A stretch of 64,000 bases of DNA from Bog-756 sp963753905 (GCA_963753905.1 CAVWDZ010000001.1:2418001-2482000), one strand, 5' to 3'. Counted from the first letter of the stretch, positions 1-9,259 are shown. Numbers and translations are program-made. Notes: generated by a model from the letters alone, not told the origin.

Positions 1-1
1 C

Positions 2-1303
2 CACGCGGGCACCGCGTTGTTGTCCGAACTGGCCGATCGCAGCGGCCTGACCGACGCGATGTCGGTGGCGATGTCGGCGTGCGGGATCAACTGGCACACC
101 CACGATCCGGGCGTCGTCCTCACCCACCTGGCCGTGGCCATCGCCGATGGTGCCGACTGCCTGGCCGACATGGCATCTCTTCGCGAACAATCCGAACTGT
201 TCGGTCCGGTGGCTTCCATCGCCACCGCCTGGCGGGCCGTCGAGGCGACGACGGCCTTTGAACTCCGGGCCATCCCCGAGGCGATCGCCGCCGCCCGGGC
301 TGTGGTGTGGGCAGCCGCTCCTCCCGGAACGTCGTTGGTGCTGGACTACGACGCCACCCTGGTCAACTCGTACTCGGAGAAACAAGACGCCACCCCCACC
401 TACAAGAAGGGCTTCGGGTTCTTCCCCCTCGGGGTGTGGTGCGACACGACGAATGAGCCACTGGCCGCCAAGCTGCGCACGGGGAACGCCGGGGCCAACG
501 ACGCCGACGACCACATCGAACTCCTCGACGCTGCGCTGTCGGGACTGCCCGAGGAGTATCAGTGTGGCCACTTCACTGACGACGATCCTGCCCTCGTTGC
601 CCACCCGATCCTGGTGCGGGCCGACTCGGCCGGGGCCACCCACCGGTTCGTGGACGCCCTCGTGGCGGCCAACTGCGACTTCTCCATCGGATTCGCTATT
701 GACCAGGGAGTACGCGATGCCCTGGTCCTCGTCCAGGAAGAGGACTGGATCCAGGCCCGAGAGGCCGACGGCTCGGTCCGAGACGGTGCCTGGGTAACCG
801 AACTCACCGAGCTGATGCCACTGGCCAGCTGGCCGGAGGACTCCCGGTTGCTCATGCGCCGGGAGCGTCCTCACCCCGGGGCCCAGCTCACCCTCTTCGA
901 CTCGGCAGAGGGGTTCCGTCACACCTGCTTCATCACCAACACCAAAGGAGGCGACATCGCCTCCCTCGAACTGCGTCACCGGGGACACGCCCGGGTGGAG
1001 GACCGGATCCGGAACTGGAAGGACTGTGGACTTACCAATCTGCCCTTCGACTCCTTCGTCCGCAACGAGGCCTGGGTGGCAACCTCCCTCATCGCCGGAG
1101 CACTGCTGGCCTGGAGCCAGATGGTCTGCTTCGACGGTGCGCTGGCCAAGGCCGAGCCGAAGGCCCTGCGCTACCGGGTCCTCCACGTGGCCGCTCTCCT
1201 CGTGCACAAGTCCAGGGGACTCACCCTCCGCCTGGACCAGACCTGGCCGTGGGCGGACGACCTCGCCAACGCCTTCGTGAAACTCCGGGCGGCCATCCCC
1301 TGA
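2..1303 (+). mobile_element. IS1380-family transposase, 5' end outside the window
   Basis: DDE transposase that would cut and paste its own insertion sequence. The frame is open from base 2, so the true start lies before the window; a TTG at 17 is only the first possible start inside it. Family features are the region with LVLDYDATLV (first catalytic Asp), a long substrate-contact region with YKKGFGFFPLGVW, and ILVRADSAGAT (second Asp), then a C-terminal part rich in Trp and Arg. About 434 codons are visible, close to the usual 430-470 for the family, so only a little is missing. No terminal inverted repeat could be assigned in the 175 bases after the stop. Family call is by resemblance. Confidence 0.85.
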
Positions 1304-1479
1304 CGACCCGGGTCACTACGCCCGACCCGAAAGCAGACCTGCGGGGCGTGACATCCGAAACCAACTGACAAAACCGCGGCACTTCACGTCCACGACCCGG
1401 TGAGGTCGACGAAATCGACCACGACCGTCAACTCGTTGACGACTCTGCCGTCACCTGGGGGTCGGACGAATGATCGAGG

Positions 1480-2151
1480 CTAGGAGGACGGGCGGGTGAA
1501 ACTGAACATGACCTTCTCGCGGCTGTAGTAGTCCAGCCAAGCCAGGAGGTCCCTCCGGTGATCGTGTCCGTTCCGATGGCCCGAGACCGGAACAAAGCCC
1601 AGCTTCAGGTTCGCCACCGATACCGAGAAGCCGGCGTCGTCAAAGATGCTCGCGACCTGGTCGAGTCCGTAGAGTTGTGGAAGCCCAAGCTCGACTGCGC
1701 GTTCCGCGTGCCATGCCGACATCATCGGACTCCCCTCGTGAACGCCCAGGACGGCGAAGTACGATCCACCTGGCCGCAAGGCGCCGAAGAGAGCGGCCGC
1801 GTGGGCAGGGAGATCGTCCAACAGGTAAAGGACCTCGTGACTGAAGGCCAGGTCGAAGTCGCCCCATCCCTCGGGCACCGTGTCGGCAACCTCAAGGGCG
1901 AGCGGCCTGTCGCCAGCGAGACGGCGGGCGTCCGAAATGGCACCCGGGGCTGGGTCGTATCCGTAGCCCTCGGCGACTCCTTCAGCGTCGACGAGCAGCC
2001 GCAGGAATCCACCACGGTTGCAGCCGGCGTCGAGGACCCGGAGCCCAGCCAAGTCGGTCCCGATGGTGTCGAGCATCGCCTTCCATATGAAGCCGTGCTC
2101 GTCCTGCATGGCCTCGTCCTCGACGGCGCTGCGCCAGTAGGAGCTCTTCAT
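1480..2151 (-). CDS. class I SAM-dependent methyltransferase
   Basis: A 223-residue Rossmann-type methyltransferase. The SAM-binding motif I is LRVLDAGCNRGGF near residue 40, followed by an acidic residue in GYGYDPAP and the typical DLAFSHEVLYLLDDLP strand and helix. The frame stays open another 82 codons upstream, but that part is low-complexity and overlaps the region of the divergent thioesterase start; the ATG at 2151 begins a protein of normal family length. The acceptor substrate cannot be read from sequence. It is divergent from the thioesterase gene that begins at 2357. Confidence 0.8.
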   Translation of the reverse strand: MKSSYWRSAVEDEAMQDEHGFIWKAMLDTIGTDLAGLRVLDAGCNRGGFLRLLVDAEGVAEGYGYDPAPGAISDARRLAGDRPLALEVADTVPEGWGDFDLAFSHEVLYLLDDLPAHAAALFGALRPGGSYFAVLGVHEGSPMMSAWHAERAVELGLPQLYGLDQVASIFDDAGFSVSVANLKLGFVPVSGHRNGHDHRRDLLAWLDYYSREKVMFSFTRPSS

Positions 2152-2356
2152 GCAAGCACCATAGGCCGCGCAGTGGCTGCTGATCGGAGGTGACCGAGAC
2201 AGATGCCGGCACCTGAGTGCACACGTACACCGGGAGGGTCGGGCGCCAGACGGTGGCACTGGCCGGCACGTTCTGGCCGGCGTGCTCGGCCAACACCGCA
2301 CAACCAGCATGGAGATGCGCCGATGGTCCCGGGTCCGTCCGAGCGGGCAGTATGTC

Positions 2357-2836
2357 ATGGTGACGAACAAGTCGATCCAAGACCAAATGGTGGGCAACTA
2401 CTGCTGGGGCTGCGGAGCAGACAATCCGGCTGGACTCCACCTGAGAACCTACTGGGATAACGAGATGTCCGTTACCCATTGGACCCCGGACCATGCGTTT
2501 GCTGCAGGTCCGAAACACTTTCTCAACGGCGGGATCATCGCCACAGTCATCGATTGCCACTGTGTCTGTACAGCCGTTGCAAGTGCTTATGAGGAGGATC
2601 TCCGAGACATCGGCACTGAGCCCGAGATCTGGTATGCCACAGCGTCGATATCGGTCGAGTACCTCCGACCGACTCCCATTGACACCACGGTCCAGCTGAG
2701 GGCCCAGGTGGTGACAAAGGACGATCGCGCGACCTCGGTGGAGTGCGTGCTCAGCGCCGAGGGCAAGGATCGTGCAAGGGCGATGGTCCGAGCCGTACGC
2801 GTGCCTGACAGCTGGCATCACGGCGCGACCCGCTGA
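2357..2836 (+). CDS. PaaI/hotdog-fold acyl-CoA thioesterase
   Basis: A 159-residue single hotdog domain. The N-terminal CWGCGADNPAGLHL segment is typical of PaaI-like thioesterases, and the HFLNGGIIATVIDCH segment forms the central hotdog helix. Such enzymes hydrolyse acyl-CoA thioesters; the chain specificity is unknown. Upstream in-frame ATGs at 2309 and 2315 and a longer GTG-type start at 2282 exist; 2357 was chosen because conserved sequence begins just after it. The gene stands alone and is divergent from the methyltransferase. Confidence 0.78.
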   Translation: MVTNKSIQDQMVGNYCWGCGADNPAGLHLRTYWDNEMSVTHWTPDHAFAAGPKHFLNGGIIATVIDCHCVCTAVASAYEEDLRDIGTEPEIWYATASISVEYLRPTPIDTTVQLRAQVVTKDDRATSVECVLSAEGKDRARAMVRAVRVPDSWHHGATR

Positions 2837-2964
2837 TCACGTCTCGAGCGCCCTGCCCGCAACATCCTGCGGGCTCAGGGGATCTCCGGCGATGCGGGGC
2901 ACCCCCGCGTAGCCCGGGATTCAGACGCGGTTGGCGTCCCTGGCACCGGAGGCTTGGCGACGGG

Positions 2965-4230
2965 TTACAGGCGGGCGTACCTCTCTGCCTCTTCGGTGAA
3001 CCGCGCGGTTGCCTCGTCGCTCACCGACGGCCTTGTCAGCCCTACGGCACGGAGGACGTCGTCCGCTTTGACCTCGGATCCGCCGCCGTCGAGTGCCCGA
3101 TCGAAGGCGAGCTGCGCGCTCCGTTGGGCCACCAGCGCGAAATCGGCCGGGGTGAACCCCGCCGTTCGAGCGGCCACGGTGGCCGGGTCACCAGCGGGGA
3201 GGAACTCCGAGGCTAACTCGCCCCGCTCCGCCTCATCGGGTGCGCCAACCGGCACGATCAGATCGAACCGACCGGGGCGCAGGAGCGCCGGATCCATCGC
3301 GGCGATCGAGTTCGTGGCCATGACCATCAGCTGGTCCGGCCGGGACTTGAACATGGGGATGGCCTTGAGCAGCTCGTTCACAAGTGGCTGGCTGTCGGGC
3401 CGCTCGGCCCGGTCGGAGGCGATTTCGTCGGCCTCGTCGATGAAGCACACCAGCCGGTCGACCCGTCCCAGCTCTGTCAGCGCGTCACGGAGGGCCCGCG
3501 CCCCCTGCACCCCCTGACCGAGCAGCGACGGGTGCAGTTCGACGAACGCCCAGGAGAGCCGCGAGGCGACGGCCCGGGCGAAGGACGTCTTGCCGGTCCC
3601 CGGGGGGCCGAAGAGCAGCACCGCTGCAGGTGGCCGGAGCCCGAGGCGGTCGGCCAACTCGGTGTGTGCCAGCGGGGAGACCACCCGTCGCTCCAAGATC
3701 CCCTTGACCGACGAGAAACCCTTCAACGACTCCCACAGCCCGTCCACCGGCACCTGACCGCCGAAGCGCTCGACGAGGGCCAGCTCTTCGGGGACCATCG
3801 AGACCTCTCGGGCGTAGAGGTGGAGTCCATCGAGTCGACTGAAGCCCTGGTTGGCGAAGGCGTCCTCGCCCACTTGTCCAGGCAGGACCAGGGCAAGCAG
3901 ACGGCGACCCCCCCGGTGGATGATCTCCTGGTCCAGTTGGCGCAGGATGGCCGAGCCGATGCCCTGGTGGCGCCACTCAGGATGGAGAGCGAGGACGAGC
4001 AGGTGGGCGTCAGGACCGCTCACCCGGGCCACCACCGCGCCGACCAGGGTGCCGGACGAGGACACGGCGACGACCGCCGGCTGGTGCTCGTGGAGAGCTT
4101 CGACAACGTCGCTCCGGCTGTAGGCCGCGCCGGTAGCAGTCCCGGACAGGTCGATGAGGTGCACCACCTCCTCAAAGGGCAGCGCCTGGTCACGGTCGTC
4201 GAGAGTGAGGGAACGCCAGGCGGAGGTCAC
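2965..4230 (-). CDS. GNAT acetyltransferase fused to an AAA+ ATPase
   Basis: A 421-residue two-domain protein. Residues about 1-145 form a GNAT domain with the acetyl-CoA loop HPEWRHQGIGSAIL at about 83-96. Residues about 180-400 form an AAA+ module with Walker A GPPGTGKTS near 208, Walker B LVCFIDEADE near 260, a sensor-1 Asn in VMATNS and an arginine-finger region in LLRPGRFD. The ATPase part resembles FtsH/proteasomal-type AAA domains, but no protease domain follows. The GTG at 4230 was chosen because an A- and G-rich Shine-Dalgarno tract precedes it at about 9 bases. A client or acetylation target cannot be deduced. Confidence 0.8.
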   Translation of the reverse strand: MTSAWRSLTLDDRDQALPFEEVVHLIDLSGTATGAAYSRSDVVEALHEHQPAVVAVSSSGTLVGAVVARVSGPDAHLLVLALHPEWRHQGIGSAILRQLDQEIIHRGGRRLLALVLPGQVGEDAFANQGFSRLDGLHLYAREVSMVPEELALVERFGGQVPVDGLWESLKGFSSVKGILERRVVSPLAHTELADRLGLRPPAAVLLFGPPGTGKTSFARAVASRLSWAFVELHPSLLGQGVQGARALRDALTELGRVDRLVCFIDEADEIASDRAERPDSQPLVNELLKAIPMFKSRPDQLMVMATNSIAAMDPALLRPGRFDLIVPVGAPDEAERGELASEFLPAGDPATVAARTAGFTPADFALVAQRSAQLAFDRALDGGGSEVKADDVLRAVGLTRPSVSDEATARFTEEAERYARL

Positions 4231-4382
4231 AGCTCGACCCCCCTTTCGGTTCGTTATCCATGCTACGGGGGTCGCTCGGCAAGGGTACTGATCCGGGCCC
4301 TGCCACGCCACGCATATCGGCACAGCCCAGCCCGGGCGGCTGCCGGTGGTTGGTGACCACCGTGAGGGTAAATTGCTTTCGC

Positions 4383-4700
4383 GTGGTGACGCAGTCGGTC
4401 GTATCCAATCCCGGTGCTTCCAGGTCGAAGCTGACCGGTGGGCAGAAGTGGATGATCGCCGGGCTGCTCTTCCTCCAGATCCCCTCGAGCCTGATCTTCT
4501 ATCCCTTGGCCGCGATCTTCGCCATCACCGGCATCTTCGTGCCGATTGCCATCGTGCTCATGGGCATCGGAACGCTGCCCGCCTCGTTCGCAATGACGTG
4601 CAAGGGCCGCTGGCAGGGTGGCGCAGTCCCGGAGGGACCAACCACTGCCGGTCAGGGGGAGCGGACAGTTATCCGCGCACCCGAAGGTGAGGTCCGGTGA
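4383..4700 (+). CDS. small membrane protein, unknown function
   Basis: About 105 residues with two predicted membrane helices, roughly at WMIAGLLFLQIPSSLIFYPL and AIFAITGIFVPIAIVLMGIG, and hydrophilic ends. The frame opens at 4260, but the first 40 codons overlap the divergent GNAT-AAA gene's promoter and look non-coding. GTG at 4383 or the adjacent GTG at 4386 is the most plausible start, without a clear ribosome binding site. No family recognised. Confidence 0.5.
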   Translation: MVTQSVVSNPGASRSKLTGGQKWMIAGLLFLQIPSSLIFYPLAAIFAITGIFVPIAIVLMGIGTLPASFAMTCKGRWQGGAVPEGPTTAGQGERTVIRAPEGEVR

Positions 4701-4769
4701 GGCTTCAGTACACCCGCTTCTCGACGCCCCACCGGGTCCGGGATGCTGCCACGACCGCCTGACCGCCCC

Positions 4770-5756
4770 TCATCCGTGCTGCCAGAACCGGCTGGACAGG
4801 CTCCTGATCCCCGGGAGCGCCGCCTGGTCGAGCCGAGCCATGTCGTCCTGGTCGAGCTGCCACTCCAGTGCTCCTGCGTTCTCCTCCGCCTGCTTCCGAT
4901 TCTTCGCCCCGGGGATCGGCACTGCCCCCTTGGTCATCACCCAATTGAGCGCTACCTGGCTCGGTAGCTTCCCGTCGTGGCGCTCCCCTATGGCGCGCAG
5001 CTCGTGGACGACGGCGTCGACCACTGCCATCGGGTGGTTGGAGAAGGTCCTCTTTCCCGGCGGCGGATGGTCGACCGAATACTTGCCGGTCAGCCGGCCC
5101 TGACCGATGGGCGAATAGGCGAGGGGAAGGACACCCAGCTCGGTACAAGTGGCGAGGAGCCCGCCGGTCTCAGGGGATCGTCTGAGCAAGGAGAACTCGA
5201 TCTGGTTGGTGGCCAGCCGGAGACCGCTCCGTTCGAGCTCGCCGGCGATGGAGCGGGTCTCCTTGATCGAGTAGTTGGACACTCCCACCGCCTTGACCAG
5301 CCCCATCTGGTGGGCGGCGGCCAGTGCATCGGCCATCGCCGCGTGGGAGCGGAGGCTGACCGGTCCGTGGATTTGGTACAGGTCGACCGCAGGCAACCCG
5401 AGGCGCTCGAGGGAGGCTCGCAGCGAGGCGAGCAGCGAATGGCTGACGTTCAGCTTCCACGGTGACGGCATGAACTTGGTGGCCACGACCACGGACGTGG
5501 CCCGATCCGGGTCCTTGGCCAACAGCCCGCCGATGATCCGTTCGCTCTCGCCGCGCCCGTAGATCTCGGCGGTGTCAAACAGTGTCACACCCGCGTCGAT
5601 CGACGCCTCCCACGCCTCCCGTATCGAGTCGCGGGTCAGATCGGCGTCGTAGCCGTTCATGCCCCAGGTGGATTTGTCGCCCCACGCCCAGGTTCCGACC
5701 CCAAGGGCGGGGACGGTGACGTCAGAACCAGCGAGCGTGTGGTTGTCGACGATCAT
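4770..5756 (-). CDS. aldo/keto reductase
   Basis: A 328-residue NADPH-dependent TIM-barrel oxidoreductase. The catalytic tetrad is visible as Asp61 and Tyr66 (LFDTAEIYG), Lys94 (VVATKF) and His130 (DLYQIHGP). The NADP-binding C-terminal segment is PIPGAKNRKQAEEN, typical of the AKR11/YajO-like branch. Such enzymes reduce aldehydes or ketones of broad range. Convergent with the small membrane protein gene, with about 70 bases between them. Start is the ATG at 5756. Confidence 0.9.
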   Translation of the reverse strand: MIVDNHTLAGSDVTVPALGVGTWAWGDKSTWGMNGYDADLTRDSIREAWEASIDAGVTLFDTAEIYGRGESERIIGGLLAKDPDRATSVVVATKFMPSPWKLNVSHSLLASLRASLERLGLPAVDLYQIHGPVSLRSHAAMADALAAAHQMGLVKAVGVSNYSIKETRSIAGELERSGLRLATNQIEFSLLRRSPETGGLLATCTELGVLPLAYSPIGQGRLTGKYSVDHPPPGKRTFSNHPMAVVDAVVHELRAIGERHDGKLPSQVALNWVMTKGAVPIPGAKNRKQAEENAGALEWQLDQDDMARLDQAALPGIRSLSSRFWQHG

Positions 5757-5869
5757 CGGGCCAGCGTACCGAGCCAGGGGGAGCGGTGGACAGGTGCCAT
5801 GACGTGGGCCTGAAGCGTGGTCTCCGGTCCATTCACGACGACCCTGGTTCCAAAGGGACCACTAGTGGC

Positions 5870-5875
5870 TACAAT
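5870..5875 (+). promoter_or_regulatory. -10 element for a leaderless start
   Basis: TACAAT lies 7 bases before the in-frame GTG at 5883, the spacing expected when transcription starts on the first base of the start codon. No good -35 hexamer is visible. If this reading is right, the small gene starts at 5883 rather than at the GTG at 5865. Confidence 0.4.
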
Positions 5876-5882
5876 AGCACCA

Positions 5883-6044
5883 GTGATCAGAGTCGAGCTT
5901 GAACGAATCGAGGCACTTGAGCTTCTCGGGATGACGTTGGCTCACCTCAACGATGCCGAGCCCAGAGTCCAGATGTCTCCACGCGTGCCGCTGCTGATGG
6001 CAATCCGGGACAAACTCGCTCTCGGGCTCCGGGAGGAACTATGA
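5883..6044 (+). CDS. small protein, first gene of a two-gene unit
   Basis: About 53 residues from the GTG at 5883; a GTG at 5865 with AAAGGGA upstream would add 6 residues. The sequence IRVELERIEALELLGMTLAHL suggests an amphipathic helical protein. Its stop overlaps the start of the next gene as ATGA, so the two are probably cotranslated. The arrangement, a tiny helical protein before a small HTH protein, resembles toxin-antitoxin or regulator pairs, but no known family was recognised. Confidence 0.5.
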   Translation: MIRVELERIEALELLGMTLAHLNDAEPRVQMSPRVPLLMAIRDKLALGLREEL

Positions 6045-6304
6045 GCTATAGCGACGCAGAAGTGTCAGCGGCGACTGCGGCAATGGACAAGTACAGAGGC
6101 GGCGAAGAAGGCGAAGCTGGCGCTGCGCTCGTCGTGGTAGGCCTAAGTGCAGCACGAGCCGCCAAGGAATCGGGATTCCGCGACGACATGATTCGAGTTG
6201 CGCATCGTGCCGGCGTGTCGATTCGCCAACTCGCCGATGTCTCGGGACTTGGTCGAAAAACCGTCACGTCTATCGTGTCCTCTAACCCACGATTGCAGGA
6301 TTGA
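6041..6304 (+). CDS. small HTH DNA-binding protein
   Basis: An 87-residue protein whose C-terminal third, RVAHRAGVSIRQLADVSGLG followed by RKTVTSIV, is a helix-turn-helix like those that recognise operator DNA. Start ATG overlaps the stop of the preceding small gene (ATGA). The pair could be a self-regulating module; function is otherwise unknown. Confidence 0.6.
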   Translation: MSYSDAEVSAATAAMDKYRGGEEGEAGAALVVVGLSAARAAKESGFRDDMIRVAHRAGVSIRQLADVSGLGRKTVTSIVSSNPRLQD

Positions 6305-6349
6305 CTGAACCGGCGCCGAACACACCAGGAAAGCCCTACACTCCGGTGA

Positions 6350-6758
6350 CCCTTCAGGTTTGGGTGTAATCACGAAGACAAACTTGCTCCGCCTGCCGAA
6401 CTCCTCGAACTGGTGGTGATGGACAGGCCACAGGGTCCCGCGGTCATCCATGCGATGACTCTTGCCGGAAGGATGGAATCCACGACGAAGACACACGGAA
6501 CACGAGCGGACGGGACTCCGATCACCGACGAAGTGGGTCGAGGTGCTGGCGGACGAGGCCGAACGTGGCTACGACGTCGACGAACTCCGTCGTCGTCGTA
6601 GTGGAAGACCAGCGATGGGGTCCTCCCCCTCATCGGTCGAATCGGTCCGACTCGACCCCGAGTTGAAACGGGATCTGTTACTTCGGGCATCCGAGCACGG
6701 AATCAGCGTGTCAGAGGCCATCCGGGAAGCGCTGCGCAACTATGTGAAGGCCGGCTGA
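6350..6758 (+). pseudogene. decayed toxin-antitoxin locus: toxin tail joined to a frameshifted RHH antitoxin
   Basis: From 6350 the frame encodes a fragment with LELVVMDRPQGPAVIHAMTL, which resembles the C-terminal tail of small BrnT-like toxins. It runs straight into an antitoxin start (ATG 6473, MESTTKTHGTRADGTPITDE). After a GGG run at 6535-6537 the reading frame shifts by one: VEVLADEAERGYDVDELRRR and a ribbon-helix-helix domain (SVESVRLDPELKRDLLLRAS) continue in another frame to 6758. Removing one G restores a continuous antitoxin of about 95 residues. The toxin N-terminus is missing. It is either a true pseudogene or carries a one-base sequencing error. Confidence 0.65.
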
Positions 6759-6769
6759 TCCGACTTCGA

Positions 6770-6813
6770 GCAGTCCCAACGGGGTTCGAGCCCGTGTCTC
6801 CACCTTGAGAGGG
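6770..6813 (-). repeat. tRNA-Glu 3'-half copy, probable attachment site (outer)
   Basis: Forty-four bases match the 3' half of the tRNA-Glu gene at 13627-13702, from near the CCA end back to the anticodon loop, with one mismatch (G for A at 6790). It is in direct orientation with the tRNA and with the copy at 12088-12134. It lacks the 5' half and cannot be a functional tRNA. Such fragments usually mark the far end of an element integrated into a tRNA 3' end. Confidence 0.75.
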
Positions 6814-7339
6814 ATGTGGAGGGCACCTCGCCCAACAGGACAAACGGAGACTGAGCTGCGCTTCTACTCTTCGACGGTTACCGCTGAACAACCGGCAGTG
6901 ACCATGGTTGACCCCCCCTACGCGCCCACTTGTCGCCCATCCGGCGCCCGGCTCAGGGGCACCTGTCCTCGGGCCGAGGAGATCGGTCCCTTCCCGAGAT
7001 ATTGACTGTCCCCTACCCGATAGGGATACCCGCCAAACATCCCAAACCACCCGGCTCCTGGGGCTTCCCGGCATCGTAGGTGTTGGTGACCAGATCACTC
7101 AGCGCTGCTACTGACCCCACGGCGGCAGTTGCGCGAGATAGGGGCACCTTCCCGGACCTGGCGTTAGGACGAGAGCTGACAAAGGACAGGGCTGCCTCCG
7201 GCGCAAGATGGGTCTTTCGGCCCTTCCCGCGGGGGTATGAATCGTTGACCATGTGAGTGAGGGGTGAAGACGGTGGGGGTCGGCCGCGGGCTATACGGGG
7301 TCGCCATCACCCCCAACGTACGATACTGAAAGGCGGCGC
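6814..7339. other. gene-poor stretch
   Basis: About 525 bases without a credible gene. The open frames here have no recognisable features. The last 40 bases contain a possible promoter (TACGAT at about 7319) and an AAAGG ribosome binding site before the ATG at 7340. Confidence 0.4.
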
Positions 7340-9259
7340 ATGATGGTTCACGCTCAAGTCCTCGTAAGGTGCCTCACTGGCCGGTCACGTCGACGTGCAA
7401 GGACCGATATGCCTCGCGCCCGGCGAATGGCTGTGGCGTTGGCTGGTGCTCCAAAGGGTCGAGCCACGGCTGTTGTTCTCACCCTCGTTCTCTCCTGTGC
7501 CGCATTCACACTGGTGACGGTGCTGAGCCCATCGTCGGCGTCCGCTACCACCCCGGGCACGATCTCGATCGCCGCCGGTGGAGTCGCATCTGGACCCAGC
7601 CCGGCAACGACAGTCGGACTCGTCATTGGCGGCGTCGCTGTGGGCGGTGGCTTTCTCTACGTCGCCGACAGCCAGCACAATGTCGTACGCCGGGTGGATA
7701 GCTCTGGCTCCCAGACCACGATCGCCGGCCACCATCCGGACCCGGTTGTTGTCGGTGTCGGCGATGACCAGGTTGCCAGAGCCGCTCACGGCAACGCCGT
7801 AGGGCTGATCGACCTCGGCCGAGGTGGCGGCCCCCCCGTCGCCGGAGTGTACGGAGTGCCCGTTGCCGGCAGCCCAGCTGCCCCGACCGCGACGATTAGC
7901 TTGCCGTCGAACGGCGGAACCTACGCCATCGGCCAGGTCGTCCCGACAAGCTTCTCCTGTACCGAGGGGGCATCCGGTCCGGGCATCGCCACCTGCCTCG
8001 ACTCGAACGGCGCCACGAGCCCGGGAGCGGTCGACACCTCCACCCTCGGCGCCCACACCTACACGGTCACCGCCACCAGCACCGACGGCCAGAGCGGTAC
8101 GGCGTCCATCTCCTACACCGTCGCCGCTCCTACGTCCATCACAACCTCGGGTGGATCCCCCCAGTCAACTCCCGTTGGAACGGCGTTCGCCGTCCCGCTG
8201 ACAGCCACGGTCAGCGACGTCAATGGCGATCCGGTGTCGGGAACGACCGTGACGTTCACTGCTCCGAGCAGCGGGGCGTCGGGCACCTTCGCCAACGGGA
8301 CGACCACCGACACCGAGACCACGAACGCCAGCGGGCTGGCAACAGCCGCAACCTTCACCGCGAACACTGTGGGAGGCTCCTATGCGGTCAATGCCTCTGT
8401 CGCCGGGGTCTCGACACCGGCAACCTTCTCGTTGACCAACCTGACTCCACCGAAGATCACGAAATTCACACCGCCCTCGGGTACACCTGGCACGACAGTG
8501 ACGATCACCGGGTCGCACCTTTCCGGTGCCACTAAGGTCGCGATCCACGGTGAGACCGCGACGATCAGCAGTGACTCAGCGACCACGATCAAAGTGCTCG
8601 TGCCGGTGGGTGCGACGACTGGCAAGATCAAGGTGACTACCCCCGATGGTACCGCCACCAGCGTGGCCATCTTTACGGCGCTGAAGGCCATCGTGCCCAC
8701 GATCACCAAGTTCACTCCGACCTCTGGGAACGTGGGTTCCGTCGTGACCATCACCGGAACCAACCTCTACGGAGCCACCTGGGTGACATTCGATGGCATC
8801 AAAGGCACCGTCACCAGTGATTCGACAACAACGATCAAGGTGACCGTGCCGACCGGGGCCAAGACCGGCAAGATCAAGGTCACCACGGCCGGTGGGTCTG
8901 TAACCAGCTCAGCCTCTTTCACCGTCACCCTGACGCCAAGGATTTCTGGAGAGTGGACCCTGACCCTGAAGGACTGGATCGTGACGGGGTGCACGATCAT
9001 CAGCTTCTCCGGCGCAGGGTTCTTCGATGACAGCCTGGCCGATGCCGGCTCGTGGACGCAGACAGGGACCCATGTCACCCTGCGATTCACGACGGCCGGC
9101 GCTCCCACCCCCTACGCGGTCGGGCTCGGCACCTATACGGGCACCTACCAGCCGTCGAGGGGCTTGTTCTCGGGAACATTCGGCACCAAGGCGGGTGGCG
9201 GAACGCCGGGCTCCCTGAAGTTCGGCGCCAACCCGAAGTGCGTGCCGCCGACCTCGTGA
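7340..9259 (+). CDS. secreted NHL/Ig-like/TIG-domain protein with an inverted internal segment
   Basis: A 639-residue predicted exported protein. A hydrophobic signal segment (VVLTLVLSCAAFTLVTVL) lies near residues 44-62. It is followed by one NHL-type repeat (GVAVGGGFLYVADSQHNVVR), a non-homologous stretch at about residues 129-177, an Ig-like domain (about 185-265), an invasin/Big-1-like domain (about 268-370), two IPT/TIG domains (ITKFTPPSGTPGTTVTITG and ITKFTPTSGNVGSVVTITG) and a C-terminal domain of unknown type. The odd stretch is an inverted NHL repeat: see the entry at 7724-7870. Probably a cell-surface or adhesive protein. ATGs at 7340 and 7343 follow an AAAGG site. A later ATG-type start nearer the signal segment is also possible. 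Confidence 0.75.
   Translation: MMVHAQVLVRCLTGRSRRRARTDMPRARRMAVALAGAPKGRATAVVLTLVLSCAAFTLVTVLSPSSASATTPGTISIAAGGVASGPSPATTVGLVIGGVAVGGGFLYVADSQHNVVRRVDSSGSQTTIAGHHPDPVVVGVGDDQVARAAHGNAVGLIDLGRGGGPPVAGVYGVPVAGSPAAPTATISLPSNGGTYAIGQVVPTSFSCTEGASGPGIATCLDSNGATSPGAVDTSTLGAHTYTVTATSTDGQSGTASISYTVAAPTSITTSGGSPQSTPVGTAFAVPLTATVSDVNGDPVSGTTVTFTAPSSGASGTFANGTTTDTETTNASGLATAATFTANTVGGSYAVNASVAGVSTPATFSLTNLTPPKITKFTPPSGTPGTTVTITGSHLSGATKVAIHGETATISSDSATTIKVLVPVGATTGKIKVTTPDGTATSVAIFTALKAIVPTITKFTPTSGNVGSVVTITGTNLYGATWVTFDGIKGTVTSDSTTTIKVTVPTGAKTGKIKVTTAGGSVTSSASFTVTLTPRISGEWTLTLKDWIVTGCTIISFSGAGFFDDSLADAGSWTQTGTHVTLRFTTAGAPTPYAVGLGTYTGTYQPSRGLFSGTFGTKAGGGTPGSLKFGANPKCVPPTS
7724..7870. other. micro-inversion inside the NHL domain
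   Basis: On the minus strand this segment encodes HSGDGGAATSAEVDQPYGVA and then VSGSGNLVIADTDNNRVRMV, a textbook NHL repeat, while the plus strand reads a sequence without repeat features. The segment is bounded by GCCGGC at 7724-7729 and 7865-7870. Reversing it in silico joins TTIAG to GNGHS and RMVAG to SPAAP in frame, rebuilding two consecutive NHL repeats. The inversion leaves the host frame open. Confidence 0.8.

Noticed and set aside
6770..6813. A second tRNA-Glu gene, also considered at 12088-12134
   Set aside because: Both copies lack the acceptor 5' strand, D arm and half of the anticodon stem, so they cannot fold as tRNAs.
6703..7098. A 131-codon minus-strand frame
   Set aside because: It overlaps the antitoxin end and the tRNA fragment and has no recognisable content.
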